Shown piece after piece: positions 6,938 through 15,951 of a DNA stretch of 64,000 nt (position 1 is its first letter; the number at the start of each line of letters is the position of its first letter). The notes beneath the pieces are model-generated. The model searched no databases and had not been told where the DNA came from. It saw only the letters and a program-made list of their open reading frames with translations. Source of the DNA: Kocuria rosea (GTDB lineage: Bacteria > Actinomycetota > Actinomycetes > Actinomycetales > Micrococcaceae); contig NZ_CP035103.1 of NCBI RefSeq assembly GCF_006094695.1, positions 2,790,001 to 2,854,000 on the forward strand. The letters run 5' to 3'. The position numbers and the translations under genes were made by a program.

Positions 6938-8782
6938 GTGGCACATCTACTCGGCGGCGAGAACCTGCACCTGGAATTCCCCACCAAGACGGTCTTCGAC
7001 GCCGTCAGTCTCGGCATCGACGAGGGCGACCGGATCGGCATCGTGGGCCGCAACGGCGACGGCAAGTCCACGCTCATGAAGCTGCTCGCCGGACGGCTGA
7101 AGCCGGACGGGGGCCGCGTGACCGTGCGCTCGGGCGTGCGCGTGGGCATGCTCGACCAGCCCGACGTGCTGGACCCGGAGCTGACCGTGGGGCACGCCGT
7201 CGTCGGGGACCGCGAGGAGCACGAGTGGGCCGGGGACGCGAAGGTGCGGGACGTGGTCTCGGGGCTGGTCAAGGACCTGGACTGGGACGCGAAGCTCGGC
7301 GAGCTCTCCGGCGGGCAGAAGCGCCGCGTGGCGCTCGCCGCGCTGCTGGCCGGCGACTGGGACGTCATCTTCCTGGACGAGCCCACCAACCACCTGGACG
7401 TGGACGGCATCACCTGGCTGGCCCGCCACCTGGACAACCGCTGGCCGAAGAACCAGGGCGGCCTGGCCGTGGTCACCCACGACCGGTGGTTCCTGGACGC
7501 CGTGTGCACCGACACCTGGGAGGTGCACGACCGGATGGTGGAGCCATTCGAGGGCGGCTACGCGGCGTACGTCCTGCAGCGCGTGGAGCGGGACCGGCAG
7601 GCCTCCACCATCGAGTCGAAGCGGCAGAACCTCATGAAGAAGGAGCTGGCGTGGCTGCGCCGCGGCGCGCCCGCCCGCACGGCCAAGCCGAAGTTCCGGA
7701 TCGAGGCCGCGAACCAGCTGATCAACGACGTCCCGCCGCCGCGCGACACCGTGGCCCTGTCCCAGCTGGCGGTCTCCCGGCTGGGCAAGGACGTGGTGGA
7801 CCTCGAGAAGGTCTCCGTCTCCTACCCCACCGAGGACGACGGACCGCGGGAGGTGCTCCGGGACGTCACGTGGCTGATCGCCCCCGGTGAGCGCACCGGC
7901 ATCCTGGGCGTCAACGGCGCGGGCAAGTCCACGCTCCTGGGCCTGGTCACCGGCGAGGTGCAGCCCACGAGCGGGCGGGTCAAGCGCGGGAAGACCGTGA
8001 AGATCGCGACCCTCACCCAGCAGCTGTCCGAGCTGGAGGACGTGGCCGAGGACCGGGTCTCGGACGTGGTCGCCTCCAAGCGCACCACCTACCTGGCCGA
8101 CGGCAAGGAGATGACGCCGGGCCAGCTGCTGGAGCGGCTCGGCTTCACCAACGAGCAGCTCGCCACCCCGGTCAAGGACCTCTCCGGCGGGCAGAAGCGG
8201 CGGCTGCAGCTGCTGATGATCCTGCTCGACGAGCCGAACGTGCTGATCCTCGACGAGCCGTCCAACGACCTCGACACCGACATGCTCACCGCGATGGAGG
8301 ACCTGCTCGACACCTGGCCGGGCACACTGCTGGTGGTGTCCCACGACCGCTATCTCCTGGAGCGGGTCACCGACCAGCAGTACGCCGTGATCGACGGCCG
8401 CTTCCGGCACCTGCCCCGGGGCGTGGAGCAGTACCTGGAGCTCGCCTCCCAGTCCCGCACCGGCACGGCCGCCGGCTCCGCGAACGCCTCGAACCCGCTG
8501 GCGGCCACGGGGGCGGCGTCCTCGAACGGGACGACGACGGCGCAGGGCGGGCCCAAGCTCTCCGGTGCGCAGGCCCGCACCGCGCAGAAGGAGGTGGGTG
8601 CGATCGAGCGGAAGCTGGAGAAGCTGTCCGCCAGGGTCGACGCCCTGCACGCCGAGATGGCGGCGCACGACCAGTCCGACTACACCGGCCTGGGCGAGAT
8701 CACCGCCCGGCTGACCGCGGTCCAGGACGAGATCGAGGAGCTCGAGATGCGCTGGCTCGAGCTGTCCGAGGACCTGGTCTAG
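6938..8782 (+). CDS. ABC-F family ATPase
   Basis: A 614-aa soluble protein with two ABC domains and no membrane segments. Domain 1 has Walker A GRNGDGKST (about residues 37-45), signature LSGGQ and Walker B DVIFLDEPTNHLD. The linker has the basic, helical ABC-F interdomain region (residues ~215-265). Domain 2 has Walker A GVNGAGKST, LSGGQ and LILDEPSNDLD. The C-terminus is a low-complexity Ala/Thr stretch followed by a predicted coiled coil (GAIERKLEKLSARVDALHAEM). The length and C-terminal coil resemble housekeeping Uup-type ABC-F proteins that act on the ribosome, rather than short antibiotic-resistance ABC-Fs. GTG 6938 is preferred, with a leaderless-type promoter. The next gene follows after 4 bp. 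Confidence 0.93.
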   Translation: MAHLLGGENLHLEFPTKTVFDAVSLGIDEGDRIGIVGRNGDGKSTLMKLLAGRLKPDGGRVTVRSGVRVGMLDQPDVLDPELTVGHAVVGDREEHEWAGDAKVRDVVSGLVKDLDWDAKLGELSGGQKRRVALAALLAGDWDVIFLDEPTNHLDVDGITWLARHLDNRWPKNQGGLAVVTHDRWFLDAVCTDTWEVHDRMVEPFEGGYAAYVLQRVERDRQASTIESKRQNLMKKELAWLRRGAPARTAKPKFRIEAANQLINDVPPPRDTVALSQLAVSRLGKDVVDLEKVSVSYPTEDDGPREVLRDVTWLIAPGERTGILGVNGAGKSTLLGLVTGEVQPTSGRVKRGKTVKIATLTQQLSELEDVAEDRVSDVVASKRTTYLADGKEMTPGQLLERLGFTNEQLATPVKDLSGGQKRRLQLLMILLDEPNVLILDEPSNDLDTDMLTAMEDLLDTWPGTLLVVSHDRYLLERVTDQQYAVIDGRFRHLPRGVEQYLELASQSRTGTAAGSANASNPLAATGAASSNGTTTAQGGPKLSGAQARTAQKEVGAIERKLEKLSARVDALHAEMAAHDQSDYTGLGEITARLTAVQDEIEELEMRWLELSEDLV

Positions 8783-8786
8783 CCCC

Positions 8787-10025
8787 GTGTCGGGCCCGGA
8801 GCAGGAGGCCGTGGCCCTGCTCTCGGGCACCGGGATGGGCCCGGTCCTGGCGGCGGCGCTGAGCCCGGCCGGGCTGTCCGTGCAGCGCTGGACCCGGCGG
8901 CGCGTTCACCACCGGCCGGGCGCCGGGGTCACCGCGGTCTTCGACGTCGTGGCCCTGGCCGGGGCACGGCGGACCGCCGAGGTGGTGTGCGTGAGCACCG
9001 CCTCCCCGCCCGCCGGCACGTCCCCGCCCGCCGGCACGTCCCCGGACCTGGTGCGGACCCGGCACGAGGGCGTGGACCTCGTGGCGTGGCGGCACCCGCA
9101 GGACCCGTGGCTGCCCGGGCTCGCCTGGGCGTCCTCCCCCGAGGCCGTGGGGCGGGAGGTCTTCTGCTCCGCCGAGCCCGCGGAGCTCACCGAGGTCTCC
9201 TACCGGCCCACCCGGCGGGCGGTGCTGCGGGCGGCCCACGGGTCCCGGGTGCGCTACCTCAAGGTGCTGCGGCGGGACCGGGCCGCGGCGCTGCACGCCC
9301 GGCACCGGATGCTGCTCGAGGCCGGGCTGCCCGTGCCGGCGCCCGTGGAGGACCCGGTGCGGGACGTGGTGGTGCTCCGGCAGCTGCCCGGCACCCCGCT
9401 GGCCGCGTCCGTGCGCCAGGACGGCGCCGCTGCGATGCACCCCGAGCACGTGCTGGCGCTGCTCGACGCCCTGCCCGCCGCCGCGCTGGAGCTCCCCGCC
9501 CGCGCCTCCTGGACGGACCGGGTCCTGGACTACGGGCACGCGGCCGCGGTGGCCCTGCCGGAGGAGCGCGGACGGATCGAACGGCTCGCCGCGGCGATCG
9601 ACGAGGCCCGCCGGGCCACGGACCCCGGCCCGGTGGTGCCCGTGCACGGGGACCTCTACGAGGCGAACCTGCTCGTCGGCCCGGCCGCAGGCGGGACGTT
9701 CGGCCCGGTGACCGGGGTGCTCGACGTCGACGCCGTGGGCCCCGGCCACCGGGTGGACGACCTCGCCTGCCTGGTGGCCCACCTGGCGGTCCTGCCCACG
9801 GTCCACGACAGCTACGGGCACGCGCCGGTCGCCGCGCGGCGCCTGCTCGCCGGCTTCGACGCGGCCGTGGACCCGGCCGCGCTGCGGGTGCGCTGCGCCG
9901 GGGTGGCCCTGTCCCTGGTGGCCGGCGCCCGCCGCTCGGGCGGCCCGCCGGACCGGGCCCGGCGCCGGCTGGAGATCGCGGAGGAGTTCCTCGGCGCGCG
10001 GCGGTTCTCGGGCGCGGACGGCTGA
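8787..10025 (+). CDS. Aminoglycoside phosphotransferase (APH)-fold protein
   Basis: A 412-aa protein with the kinase-like fold of the APH/choline-kinase superfamily. The Brenner-type catalytic loop HGDLYEANLL has H287, D289 and N294, and a DVDAVGPG segment ~26 residues later plays the role of the metal-binding DxD. The N-terminal lobe is poorly conserved, but RYLKVLRRDRAAALHARHRMLL looks like the ATP-lobe Lys strand and helix. A 17-18-bp direct duplication near 9002-9037 encodes a repeated PPAGTS. GTG 8787 lies 4 bp after the abcF stop, so the two are probably cotranscribed. Substrate unknown; nothing here argues specifically for drug resistance. Confidence 0.8.
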   Translation: MSGPEQEAVALLSGTGMGPVLAAALSPAGLSVQRWTRRRVHHRPGAGVTAVFDVVALAGARRTAEVVCVSTASPPAGTSPPAGTSPDLVRTRHEGVDLVAWRHPQDPWLPGLAWASSPEAVGREVFCSAEPAELTEVSYRPTRRAVLRAAHGSRVRYLKVLRRDRAAALHARHRMLLEAGLPVPAPVEDPVRDVVVLRQLPGTPLAASVRQDGAAAMHPEHVLALLDALPAAALELPARASWTDRVLDYGHAAAVALPEERGRIERLAAAIDEARRATDPGPVVPVHGDLYEANLLVGPAAGGTFGPVTGVLDVDAVGPGHRVDDLACLVAHLAVLPTVHDSYGHAPVAARRLLAGFDAAVDPAALRVRCAGVALSLVAGARRSGGPPDRARRRLEIAEEFLGARRFSGADG

Positions 10026-10050
10026 CACGGGACGGATGACTGACACGGTG

Positions 10051-10118
10051 CCAGGAAGCACCGGCGCGCGGCCGTTCCGGGCCCCGCGGACCGGGCTCGC
10101 GGCGGGCGCCGGTCCTGG
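10051..10118. terminator. Possible bidirectional hairpin between convergent genes
   Basis: CCAGG and ACCGGCGC (10051-10067) pair with GCGCCGGT and CCTGG (10106-10118) around a GC-rich loop, with a 3-nt bulge. No T-tract. It fills the gap between the phosphotransferase-like gene and the convergent metalloprotease gene. Confidence 0.35.
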
Positions 10119-10892
10119 TCAGTACCGGGGGGAGCGGGCGTCCGTCCGGGCCGTGACCGGCAGCGCCCCGGCGGCCTCCGCGACCGGTGACCCGGAGGCG
10201 CTGTAGGGCCGCACGAACCGGACCGGGGTGCCGTTGATGTCGGTGAGGTGGCCGGCCCAGGCCAACCGGTAGAGCTCCCGCAGGTCACCGAGGTCCTCGT
10301 CCGTGAGCTTGCTCATCGGCCCGTAGTTCATGATCGAGAACGGGCTGTGCGTCCCGAAGACCTCCGAGGGCCACGGCTTCTCGAAGTTCGCCGCGAAGAA
10401 GTGCCGCAGCCCGAAGACGTGGCCGAACTCGTGGATCATCGTCTCGATCTGCTCCTCGTGGGACTGCTCGAACATCGTGGGGTAGACGGTCAGCTCGTGC
10501 CGGCCCCCGTCCGGGAAGAACGCGCTGGCCAGGACGCAGCCCTCCGGGGTGCAGTCCGCGGCGTTGCGCAGCACCACCTCGAAGTCCCACAGGTCGGGGT
10601 CGTGGGTGAACCGGACCGGTGCGGCCGAGCTCCACCGCACCAGGGCCTCGCTCATGAGCCCGCCGACGATCGACCGGCTCTCCTGCGGGTCGGGGGCGAG
10701 CGCGAAGCTGCGCTCCTGGAAGCGCCACTTCAGCATCGACCCCGGCTGCCACAGGGGGATGAACCCCTCGGTGGCGTCGACCACGATCCTGCTCGGGGGC
10801 CGCCCTCCCGGCGTGGCGTGCCCCCTCCCCTCGGTGGCGCAGACGAACCCCTCCGCGATGAGGTGGACCAGGTCTTCGGTCGTCGGTGCCAT
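10119..10892 (-). CDS. Matrixin-like zinc metalloprotease, no signal peptide
   Basis: A 257-aa protein carrying a complete metzincin zinc site HEFGHVFGLRH (H154, E155, H158, H164) and a Met-turn SIMNYG (M188). Upstream lies an edge-strand region VRWSSAAPVRFTHDPDLWDFEVVLRN, as in matrixins. The sequence begins MAPTTEDLVHLIAEGFVCATEGRG with no hydrophobic segment, so classical export is not predicted, which is odd for a matrixin. A ribosome site (GAGG) lies 5' of ATG 10892. The ScyD-like secreted-protein gene lies 147 bp upstream on the same strand. Substrate unknown. Confidence 0.8.
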   Translation of the reverse strand: MAPTTEDLVHLIAEGFVCATEGRGHATPGGRPPSRIVVDATEGFIPLWQPGSMLKWRFQERSFALAPDPQESRSIVGGLMSEALVRWSSAAPVRFTHDPDLWDFEVVLRNAADCTPEGCVLASAFFPDGGRHELTVYPTMFEQSHEEQIETMIHEFGHVFGLRHFFAANFEKPWPSEVFGTHSPFSIMNYGPMSKLTDEDLGDLRELYRLAWAGHLTDINGTPVRFVRPYSASGSPVAEAAGALPVTARTDARSPRY

Positions 10893-11039
10893 GGCTCTTC
10901 CTCGCCTCGAACGTCGTTCCCGGGTGGTCCTGCGTGCCTCCGGCCCCCGGAGGCCGGTCGGTGCGGTCCGGCGGCGGTCCGGCGGCGGTGGCGGGCCGGC
11001 GCCGCGCCACCGCCGTCGTCGTTCCTCCGGCGCCGGGGC
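10893..11039 (-). other. 147-bp spacer with small hairpin and GGCGGTCC repeats
   Basis: Holds a perfect 8-bp hairpin GCCTCCGG-CCC-CCGGAGGC (10936-10954) and a short run of GCGGCGGTCC direct repeats. No T-tract. It may weakly separate the two minus-strand genes. Confidence 0.35.
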
Positions 11040-12311
11040 CTACTCCCTGGTGTCCTCCAGGCGGTAGGCGTCCGAGAAGTCCAGCTCCCAGACCGCTCCG
11101 CCGCCGACGGCGCCGAACGGGTTCTGGGGGCCCTCCGCGATCCCCTCGGCCGGAGCCACGCTGTTGACCGAGGCGTAGACCTGGCCGTGCCGCCCGGTCG
11201 CCAGACCGGCCGGCAGGGGCACGTCGATCGCGTACCGTGCCGCGTCCTCGTGGTGCCGGTGCAGGACCACCACCTGGCCGGGGACCTGCCCCGGGCTCGG
11301 CGGCGCCTCCGCCGCCGGGGTCTCCCCCGGAGGCATGGGCGGCGTGGGCCCGAACAGCTGCGAGACGTACAGGTGGCCGCGGTCCACCGCCACGCCGGTG
11401 ACCGCGGTGAAGCCGTCCCAGCGGCCGAGCGCGGTGCCGTCCGCGGAGAACTGCACGACCGCGCCCTCCCCCGGACGGACCGATCCCAGCCCGCCCACGT
11501 AGACGTTGCCGTGCTCGTCGGCGGTGAGGGACGTGGGCACGAACTCGGCCGGGCCCTCCGGGTCGTCCGTGCCGTCGGGCAGGGCGGTGGTCGGCCAGGT
11601 GGCCCACGCGGTGATCTCGTACTCCGGCGGCGCGTCCTCCGTGGCGGTGGAGAAGTCCGGCTCCACCTTCCACACGGTGTTCGCGCCGGCGTCGGCCACG
11701 AGCGCGTAGCCGTCCGGCGAGACCTCGTCGTCCTCGTCCACGTACAGGACCGCGTACGGGTTGGAGTCGATCTGCGCGCCGTCCGGGTTGAGCTCCTCCT
11801 CGGCCGCCTGCAGATCGGCGTACGCGAGCAGGTATTCCTCCCCGTTCTCCTCGGTGCCCGCCACGAGCATCGACGCGCCGCGCGCCTCGAACACCGACAG
11901 GTCGAGCCGCTCGGGGTCGTAGCCCGCGACGATGTACTGACCGTCCACGTCCGTGGCGTCCGCGCCGCCGGGCCCCTCCGCGAAGGACGCGTCCGGCGCC
12001 GCCACGGACAGCAGGCCCTCGACCACGGTCGACACCGCGGGCGCGTCCCGGTGCGGATCCTCGATCAGGGTGACGGCGCCGGTCGGCCCCGCGCACCGCT
12101 CGGCGACGCAGTCCGGGCCGCCGCGGCCGGCCTCGACCACCACCAGGTTCCCGTCCTGGTCCCAGTTCAGCTGCCGCGGGTTGTCCAGGCCCTCCGCGAC
12201 CACGCGCGGCCCGTCCGGCCGGTCGTCCCCGTGCGCGAACGCCGCCGGCACCGGCCCCGCCAGCACCACCACCGCCGTGACCACGCCTGCTCCGAGTCCC
12301 TGTCCTGTCAT
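11040..12311 (-). CDS. Secreted ScyD/ScyE-like beta-propeller protein
   Basis: A 423-aa protein starting at ATG 12311 with a clear signal peptide (hydrophobic core GLGAGVVTAVVVLAGPVPAAFA, cleavage near residue 29). The mature part starts RVVAEGLDNPRQLNWDQDGNLVVVEAGRGG, then NPYAVLYVDEDDE, ALVADAGANTVWKV, PTSLTADEHGNVYVGGL and FTAVTGVAVDRGHLYVSQLFG. These are the repeated GLxxPxGL / YVAD blades of the ScyD/ScyE family (named after cyanobacterial scytonemin genes but widespread in actinobacteria). An LxxG-rich C-terminus gives the last blade. It is exported; function in this lineage is unknown. Longer in-frame starts up to 12437 exist but would bury the signal peptide. Divergent from the bactofilin-like gene. 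Confidence 0.82.
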   Translation of the reverse strand: MTGQGLGAGVVTAVVVLAGPVPAAFAHGDDRPDGPRVVAEGLDNPRQLNWDQDGNLVVVEAGRGGPDCVAERCAGPTGAVTLIEDPHRDAPAVSTVVEGLLSVAAPDASFAEGPGGADATDVDGQYIVAGYDPERLDLSVFEARGASMLVAGTEENGEEYLLAYADLQAAEEELNPDGAQIDSNPYAVLYVDEDDEVSPDGYALVADAGANTVWKVEPDFSTATEDAPPEYEITAWATWPTTALPDGTDDPEGPAEFVPTSLTADEHGNVYVGGLGSVRPGEGAVVQFSADGTALGRWDGFTAVTGVAVDRGHLYVSQLFGPTPPMPPGETPAAEAPPSPGQVPGQVVVLHRHHEDAARYAIDVPLPAGLATGRHGQVYASVNSVAPAEGIAEGPQNPFGAVGGGAVWELDFSDAYRLEDTRE

Positions 12312-12502
12312 GACCCACCCCCGGTCGGATCCACCCGCGCGCCCGCCACGCGACAGCCCCAGGCTAGGACCGCGATCCCGCTCCCACGGGGAACGGTCCG
12401 CAACCGTGACCACCTCTTCACCTACGCACGGGTACATGGCGGACCGCCGTCACACTGGGCCGCGTCTTGACTCCGTCCCTGCCCGGGCGTGGACTCGGGA
12501 CC

Positions 12503-14149
12503 ATGGAGACCCTGCCGGTGCCCCGCACCTCGCCCGTCCCGTTCCTCCGCCGCCTGCCGATCCTGCTGACCTTCCTGACCCTGCTGGCCACCGCGCTCGC
12601 GGGCCTCCTGCTCACCGCCCCCGCCGCGGGGGCCGCCGAGATCCGCGGCGAGGAGAACGTGGTGGTGGCGGCCGACGAGGTCGTGGACGACGACCTGTAC
12701 GTGACCGGCGGGGACGTGGTGGTCGACGGCACCGTGCGCGGCGACCTGCTGGTGGCCGCCGGGACGGTGACGATCAACGGCACGGTCGAGGGGGACCTGA
12801 TGGCCGCGGCCCAGACCGTGGTGATCGAGGGCACCGTGGGCGACGACGCCCGCGTGGCCGGCCAGGTGCTCCGCCTCGGCGAGCAGGCCCGGGTGGCCGA
12901 CGACCTGGTCACGGCCGGCTACAGCCTGGAGGCCCGCCCCGGCGCCGAGATCGGCGGGGACGTCCTGCTCGGCGCGTACCAGGCCCTGCTGGCCGGCACG
13001 GTCGAGGGCGAGGTGACCGCCGGGGCCGCCGCGCTCGCCCTGGCCGGTGCGATCGGCGGGGACGTGCAGGCGGACGTGGGTTCCGCAGACGAGGTGGGGG
13101 CCGTCTGGGCGCCCACCACCGGGGTGGCCGTGCCGCGGGTGGAGCCCGGGCTGACCCTGACCGACGAGGCCCGCCTGGACGGGAGCCTGTCCTACCGGTC
13201 CGGGACGGAGGCCGCGATCGCCCCGGGCGCCGAGATCGCCGGGGAGGTCGTCTACGAGCAGGTCGTGGTCGAGGAGGAGCCGGCCGGGCCCGCCGGGCCG
13301 CTCGCGCTGCTGCTCGCCGGGCTGCGCCTGTTCGTAACCCTGTTCCTGGTCGGGCTGCTCGCCCTGTGGCTGCTGCCCCGGGCCGTGACCGGGGCGGCGC
13401 GCACGCTCCGGGCCCGGCCCTGGCTCAGCCTCGGCTGGGGCGCGCTGACGATCGCGGGGACGGCCGTGGCCGTGCTCGCCGTGCTCGTCGTGTCGATCCT
13501 GCTGGCCGTCGCCCTGGGCTGGATGACCCTCGCCGGGCTGGCCGCCGCGGTCGTGACCACGGCCGTGGTGCTGGACCTCGTGCTGGTCCTGGGCCTGGTG
13601 CTCGCCGTAGCCCTGCTGGCCCCGGTCGTAGTGGGCTTCACCGCGGGCGGGCTCCTGCTCCGGGACAAGGCACCGGCGAGCTTCGGCAAACGGGTGCTCG
13701 CCCTGGCCCTCGGCCTCCTGGTCTACGTGCTGCTGCGGGCCGTGCCCTTCCTGGGTCCCGTCGTCGGCCTGCTCGTGGCGCTGCTCGGCCTCGGCGCCCT
13801 CGTGGTGTGGGCCTGGGACGCCGCCCGCCGCTCCCGCGCGCGCCGGCGCGCGGACCAGGGCCGGGACCACGGACTCGACCGCGGCCGGAGCGGCGACGCC
13901 GGGTCGTGGCCCGGCGGCCCCCAGCACGCCGATCCCCGGCACGACGGTCCGCAGTCCCCCGGTGCGTGGCGGGACGGCTCCCAGCGGGACGGCTCCCCGT
14001 CCGCCGGTTCGTGGCAGGACGGCCCCGGCCGCACCGGTTCCGAGCAGGCCGGTCCCGGGCACGCGCCGCCGGGACCGCCGGAACAGCACCGGCCGCCGTG
14101 GGCCGGCGAGCGCCCGGGGCGGCAGCTCCCCCCGGAGCCGCCGCGCTGA
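12503..14149 (+). CDS. Bactofilin-like (polymer-forming) domain fused to membrane domain
   Basis: A 548-aa protein. ATG 12503 is chosen because it places a classical signal peptide at residues 1-45 (core PILLTFLTLLATALAGLLL, AxA-type site). A TTG at 12467 is an alternative. Residues ~48-250 form short right-handed beta-helix-like turns such as DVVVDGTVRGDLLVAAGTVTINGTVEGDLMAAAQTVVIEGTVGDD (quoted only as the repeated GTVxGD theme), the hallmark of polymer-forming cytoskeletal proteins. Residues ~265-455 hold about six membrane helices, followed by an Arg-rich, then Gly/Pro/Asp-rich disordered C-terminus. The beta-helix would face outward, unlike cytoplasmic bactofilins. Role unknown, probably cell envelope. 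Confidence 0.75.
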   Translation: METLPVPRTSPVPFLRRLPILLTFLTLLATALAGLLLTAPAAGAAEIRGEENVVVAADEVVDDDLYVTGGDVVVDGTVRGDLLVAAGTVTINGTVEGDLMAAAQTVVIEGTVGDDARVAGQVLRLGEQARVADDLVTAGYSLEARPGAEIGGDVLLGAYQALLAGTVEGEVTAGAAALALAGAIGGDVQADVGSADEVGAVWAPTTGVAVPRVEPGLTLTDEARLDGSLSYRSGTEAAIAPGAEIAGEVVYEQVVVEEEPAGPAGPLALLLAGLRLFVTLFLVGLLALWLLPRAVTGAARTLRARPWLSLGWGALTIAGTAVAVLAVLVVSILLAVALGWMTLAGLAAAVVTTAVVLDLVLVLGLVLAVALLAPVVVGFTAGGLLLRDKAPASFGKRVLALALGLLVYVLLRAVPFLGPVVGLLVALLGLGALVVWAWDAARRSRARRRADQGRDHGLDRGRSGDAGSWPGGPQHADPRHDGPQSPGAWRDGSQRDGSPSAGSWQDGPGRTGSEQAGPGHAPPGPPEQHRPPWAGERPGRQLPPEPPR

Positions 14150-14152
14150 GCC

Positions 14153-14599
14153 TCAGCCCACCGGGAGCGAGAGCACCTCGAGGGCGGCCCGCAGCTTCGT
14201 GGAGGACGTGTGGACCGTGTACGGGAAGTACACGACCTCCACGCCCACCGCCGCGAACTCCCGCTCGAGCCGCTCCCCCTTCGGGGTGCCGCGCCAGTCG
14301 TCGCCCTTGAAGAACACGTCGAAGCGCAGCTGCCGCCAGGTGTCCAGCTTGTCCAGCAGCACCTCGGCGTGGATCTGGTCCACGTAGCGGATGTGCTCGA
14401 CGATCTCCATCCGCTCGCGCAGGGAGACCACGGGCCGGTGGCCCTTGGTGATCTCGATCAGGTCGTCCGAGACGACCCCGGCGATCAGGTGGTCGCAGTG
14501 CATCCTGGCCTGGCGCAGGATGTTCAGGTGCCCCACGTGGAACAGGTCGAACGCCCCGGCCGCGTACCCCACGCGCGGTGCGTGCTTGTCGGTGCTCAT
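14153..14599 (-). CDS. Cytidylyltransferase-family protein (TagD/glycerol-3-P cytidylyltransferase-like)
   Basis: About 148 aa. The nucleotide-binding loop GAFDLFHVGHLNIL near the N-terminus is the HxGH signature of cytidylyltransferases. A late SSTKLR segment replaces the usual ISTT loop, and RRERMEIVEHIRYVDQI-like text (here LRERMEIVEHIRYVDQ) matches glycerol-3-phosphate cytidylyltransferases. ATG 14599 gives a GGGGGA site 9 nt upstream; ATG 14608 is also in frame but too close to that site. Predicted to make a CDP-alcohol. The surface-polysaccharide island also encodes a CDP-alcohol phosphotransferase (21.1 kb), so the pair could form a transfer route (inference). Convergent with, and 3 bp from, the bactofilin-like gene. 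Confidence 0.85.
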   Translation of the reverse strand: MSTDKHAPRVGYAAGAFDLFHVGHLNILRQARMHCDHLIAGVVSDDLIEITKGHRPVVSLRERMEIVEHIRYVDQIHAEVLLDKLDTWRQLRFDVFFKGDDWRGTPKGERLEREFAAVGVEVVYFPYTVHTSSTKLRAALEVLSLPVG

Positions 14600-14766
14600 G
14601 TCAGTCATTCCCCCCTCGGGATCCTGCCGGGGCCTCCTCAGCCCCGGCCCGGTGGACCGCCCGGACTGCGCCGGAGGTCCCTCTCGGTCTGCTCGCCGCG
14701 AGCACCTCGGGTGCGCGGCGGAAATCTGTGGGCCCGCCCGCCCGCAGCGGACGGGCAGGTGTCGGT

Positions 14767-15951
14767 CTAGCCGGACGTCTGCCCGGCGGGCACCGGGGCG
14801 GCGGCCGCCGCGGGGCGGCGAGCGGCGCGGCGGCGGTGGTGCCAGCGGGCCACGGGCTCCTCCACGCACCACCAGCAGGCGATGCCGGCCGCCGTGCCGA
14901 CCAGCACGCGCAGGGCCACCCCGGCCGGCCCCGGCAGCTCCCCGAACACCGCGCTCAGCGCGTGCCCGGCGCCCAGGTGGAGCAGATAGATGCTGTAGCT
15001 TGCCAGCCCCAGCAGCTGGATCGGCTTCCACCGCATCCCCGCCAGGACCCGGATCCCGATCCGGCCGGTGGGCCCGTGCAGGCCCCAGAGCACCACCAGG
15101 CAGGCCGCCACCGCCTGGGCCGTGTAGCGGACAGTCTCGCGGAAGAGCTCGTCCCGGATCAGCAGCGAGGCCAGGTAGAGCAGCACCGCCAGCACCAGGA
15201 CCCAGTCCCGGCCCCACCACGCGGGGGCGTTAGCAACGGGCTCCCCGGGCGCACGCTCCCCGGTGGCACGGGCGTACCAGACGGCGGCGAGCACCCCGAT
15301 CGCGATGGCCTCGAGCCGGGTGTCCGTGCCGAAGTAGATCCGGTCCGCACTCGCCCCGCCCAGGTGCAGGGCCACCCGCGCGCCCGCCGAGGCGAGCGCG
15401 GCGGTCCCCGCCAGCACCGCCAGCGCGGTGGCCGGGCGGCGCCGGCCCACGAGCAGCAGCCAGATCAGCGCGAACGCCACGTAGAACTGCTCCTCGATGG
15501 ACAGGCTCCACACCACGATCGAGCCGGGCAGGACGTCCACCTGGGAGTCGGTGTAGCGCCAGTTGAAGAAGAAGAAGACCTGCCCCAGGAAGTCCCCGAG
15601 GCTCACCGGCCGCACCAGCCACGCGTACAGGGCGGTGGGCAGCACCAGGGCCACCAGCAGCGGCGGGGCCAGCTTCAGGGCCCGCCGGCGGTAGAACCCC
15701 GCGATGTCGAAGCCCCCGGTGCGCCGGTGCTCCTTGAGCACCAGGTGCGTGATGATGAACCCGGAGATGACGAAGAAGATCGTCACCCCGCTGCCCCCCG
15801 GCACCACCTCGAGCCCCGCGTGCGCGAGCACCACGAGCATCACCGCGGCGGCCCGCATCGCGTCGAGGTGCGCGAACTGCCGCACGGGCAGCTGCGCCCT
15901 CGGACGCCGGCGCGCCCCTGCCGGAACCGGTCCTGATGTCTCCCCCGCCAC
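14767..15951 (-). CDS. Acyltransferase family 3 (OafA-like) membrane protein
   Basis: A 394-aa membrane protein. It starts with a polar Arg-rich tail, then FAHLDAMRAAAVMLVVLAH (R and H of the acyltransferase-3 signature). GVTIFFVISGFIITHLV, FYRRRALKLAPPLL and SIEEQFYVAFALIW are all classic OafA motifs. About ten TM helices and a basic C-terminus follow. GTG 15951 has AGGGAG 5 nt upstream. A longer open frame continues to 16920 but runs through the divergent promoter region and an opposing gene. Likely adds an acyl group to the surface glycan built by the neighbouring locus. Confidence 0.9.
   Translation of the reverse strand: MAGETSGPVPAGARRRPRAQLPVRQFAHLDAMRAAAVMLVVLAHAGLEVVPGGSGVTIFFVISGFIITHLVLKEHRRTGGFDIAGFYRRRALKLAPPLLVALVLPTALYAWLVRPVSLGDFLGQVFFFFNWRYTDSQVDVLPGSIVVWSLSIEEQFYVAFALIWLLLVGRRRPATALAVLAGTAALASAGARVALHLGGASADRIYFGTDTRLEAIAIGVLAAVWYARATGERAPGEPVANAPAWWGRDWVLVLAVLLYLASLLIRDELFRETVRYTAQAVAACLVVLWGLHGPTGRIGIRVLAGMRWKPIQLLGLASYSIYLLHLGAGHALSAVFGELPGPAGVALRVLVGTAAGIACWWCVEEPVARWHHRRRAARRPAAAAAPVPAGQTSG

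Noticed and set aside
6938..8782. Antibiotic-resistance ABC-F (Vga/OptrA-like)
   Set aside because: Length, C-terminal coiled coil and context fit the housekeeping Uup-like group.
8787..10025. Aminoglycoside resistance gene
   Set aside because: Only the general kinase-like fold is recognisable. The gene is in a housekeeping context and lacks diagnostic features of known APH enzymes.
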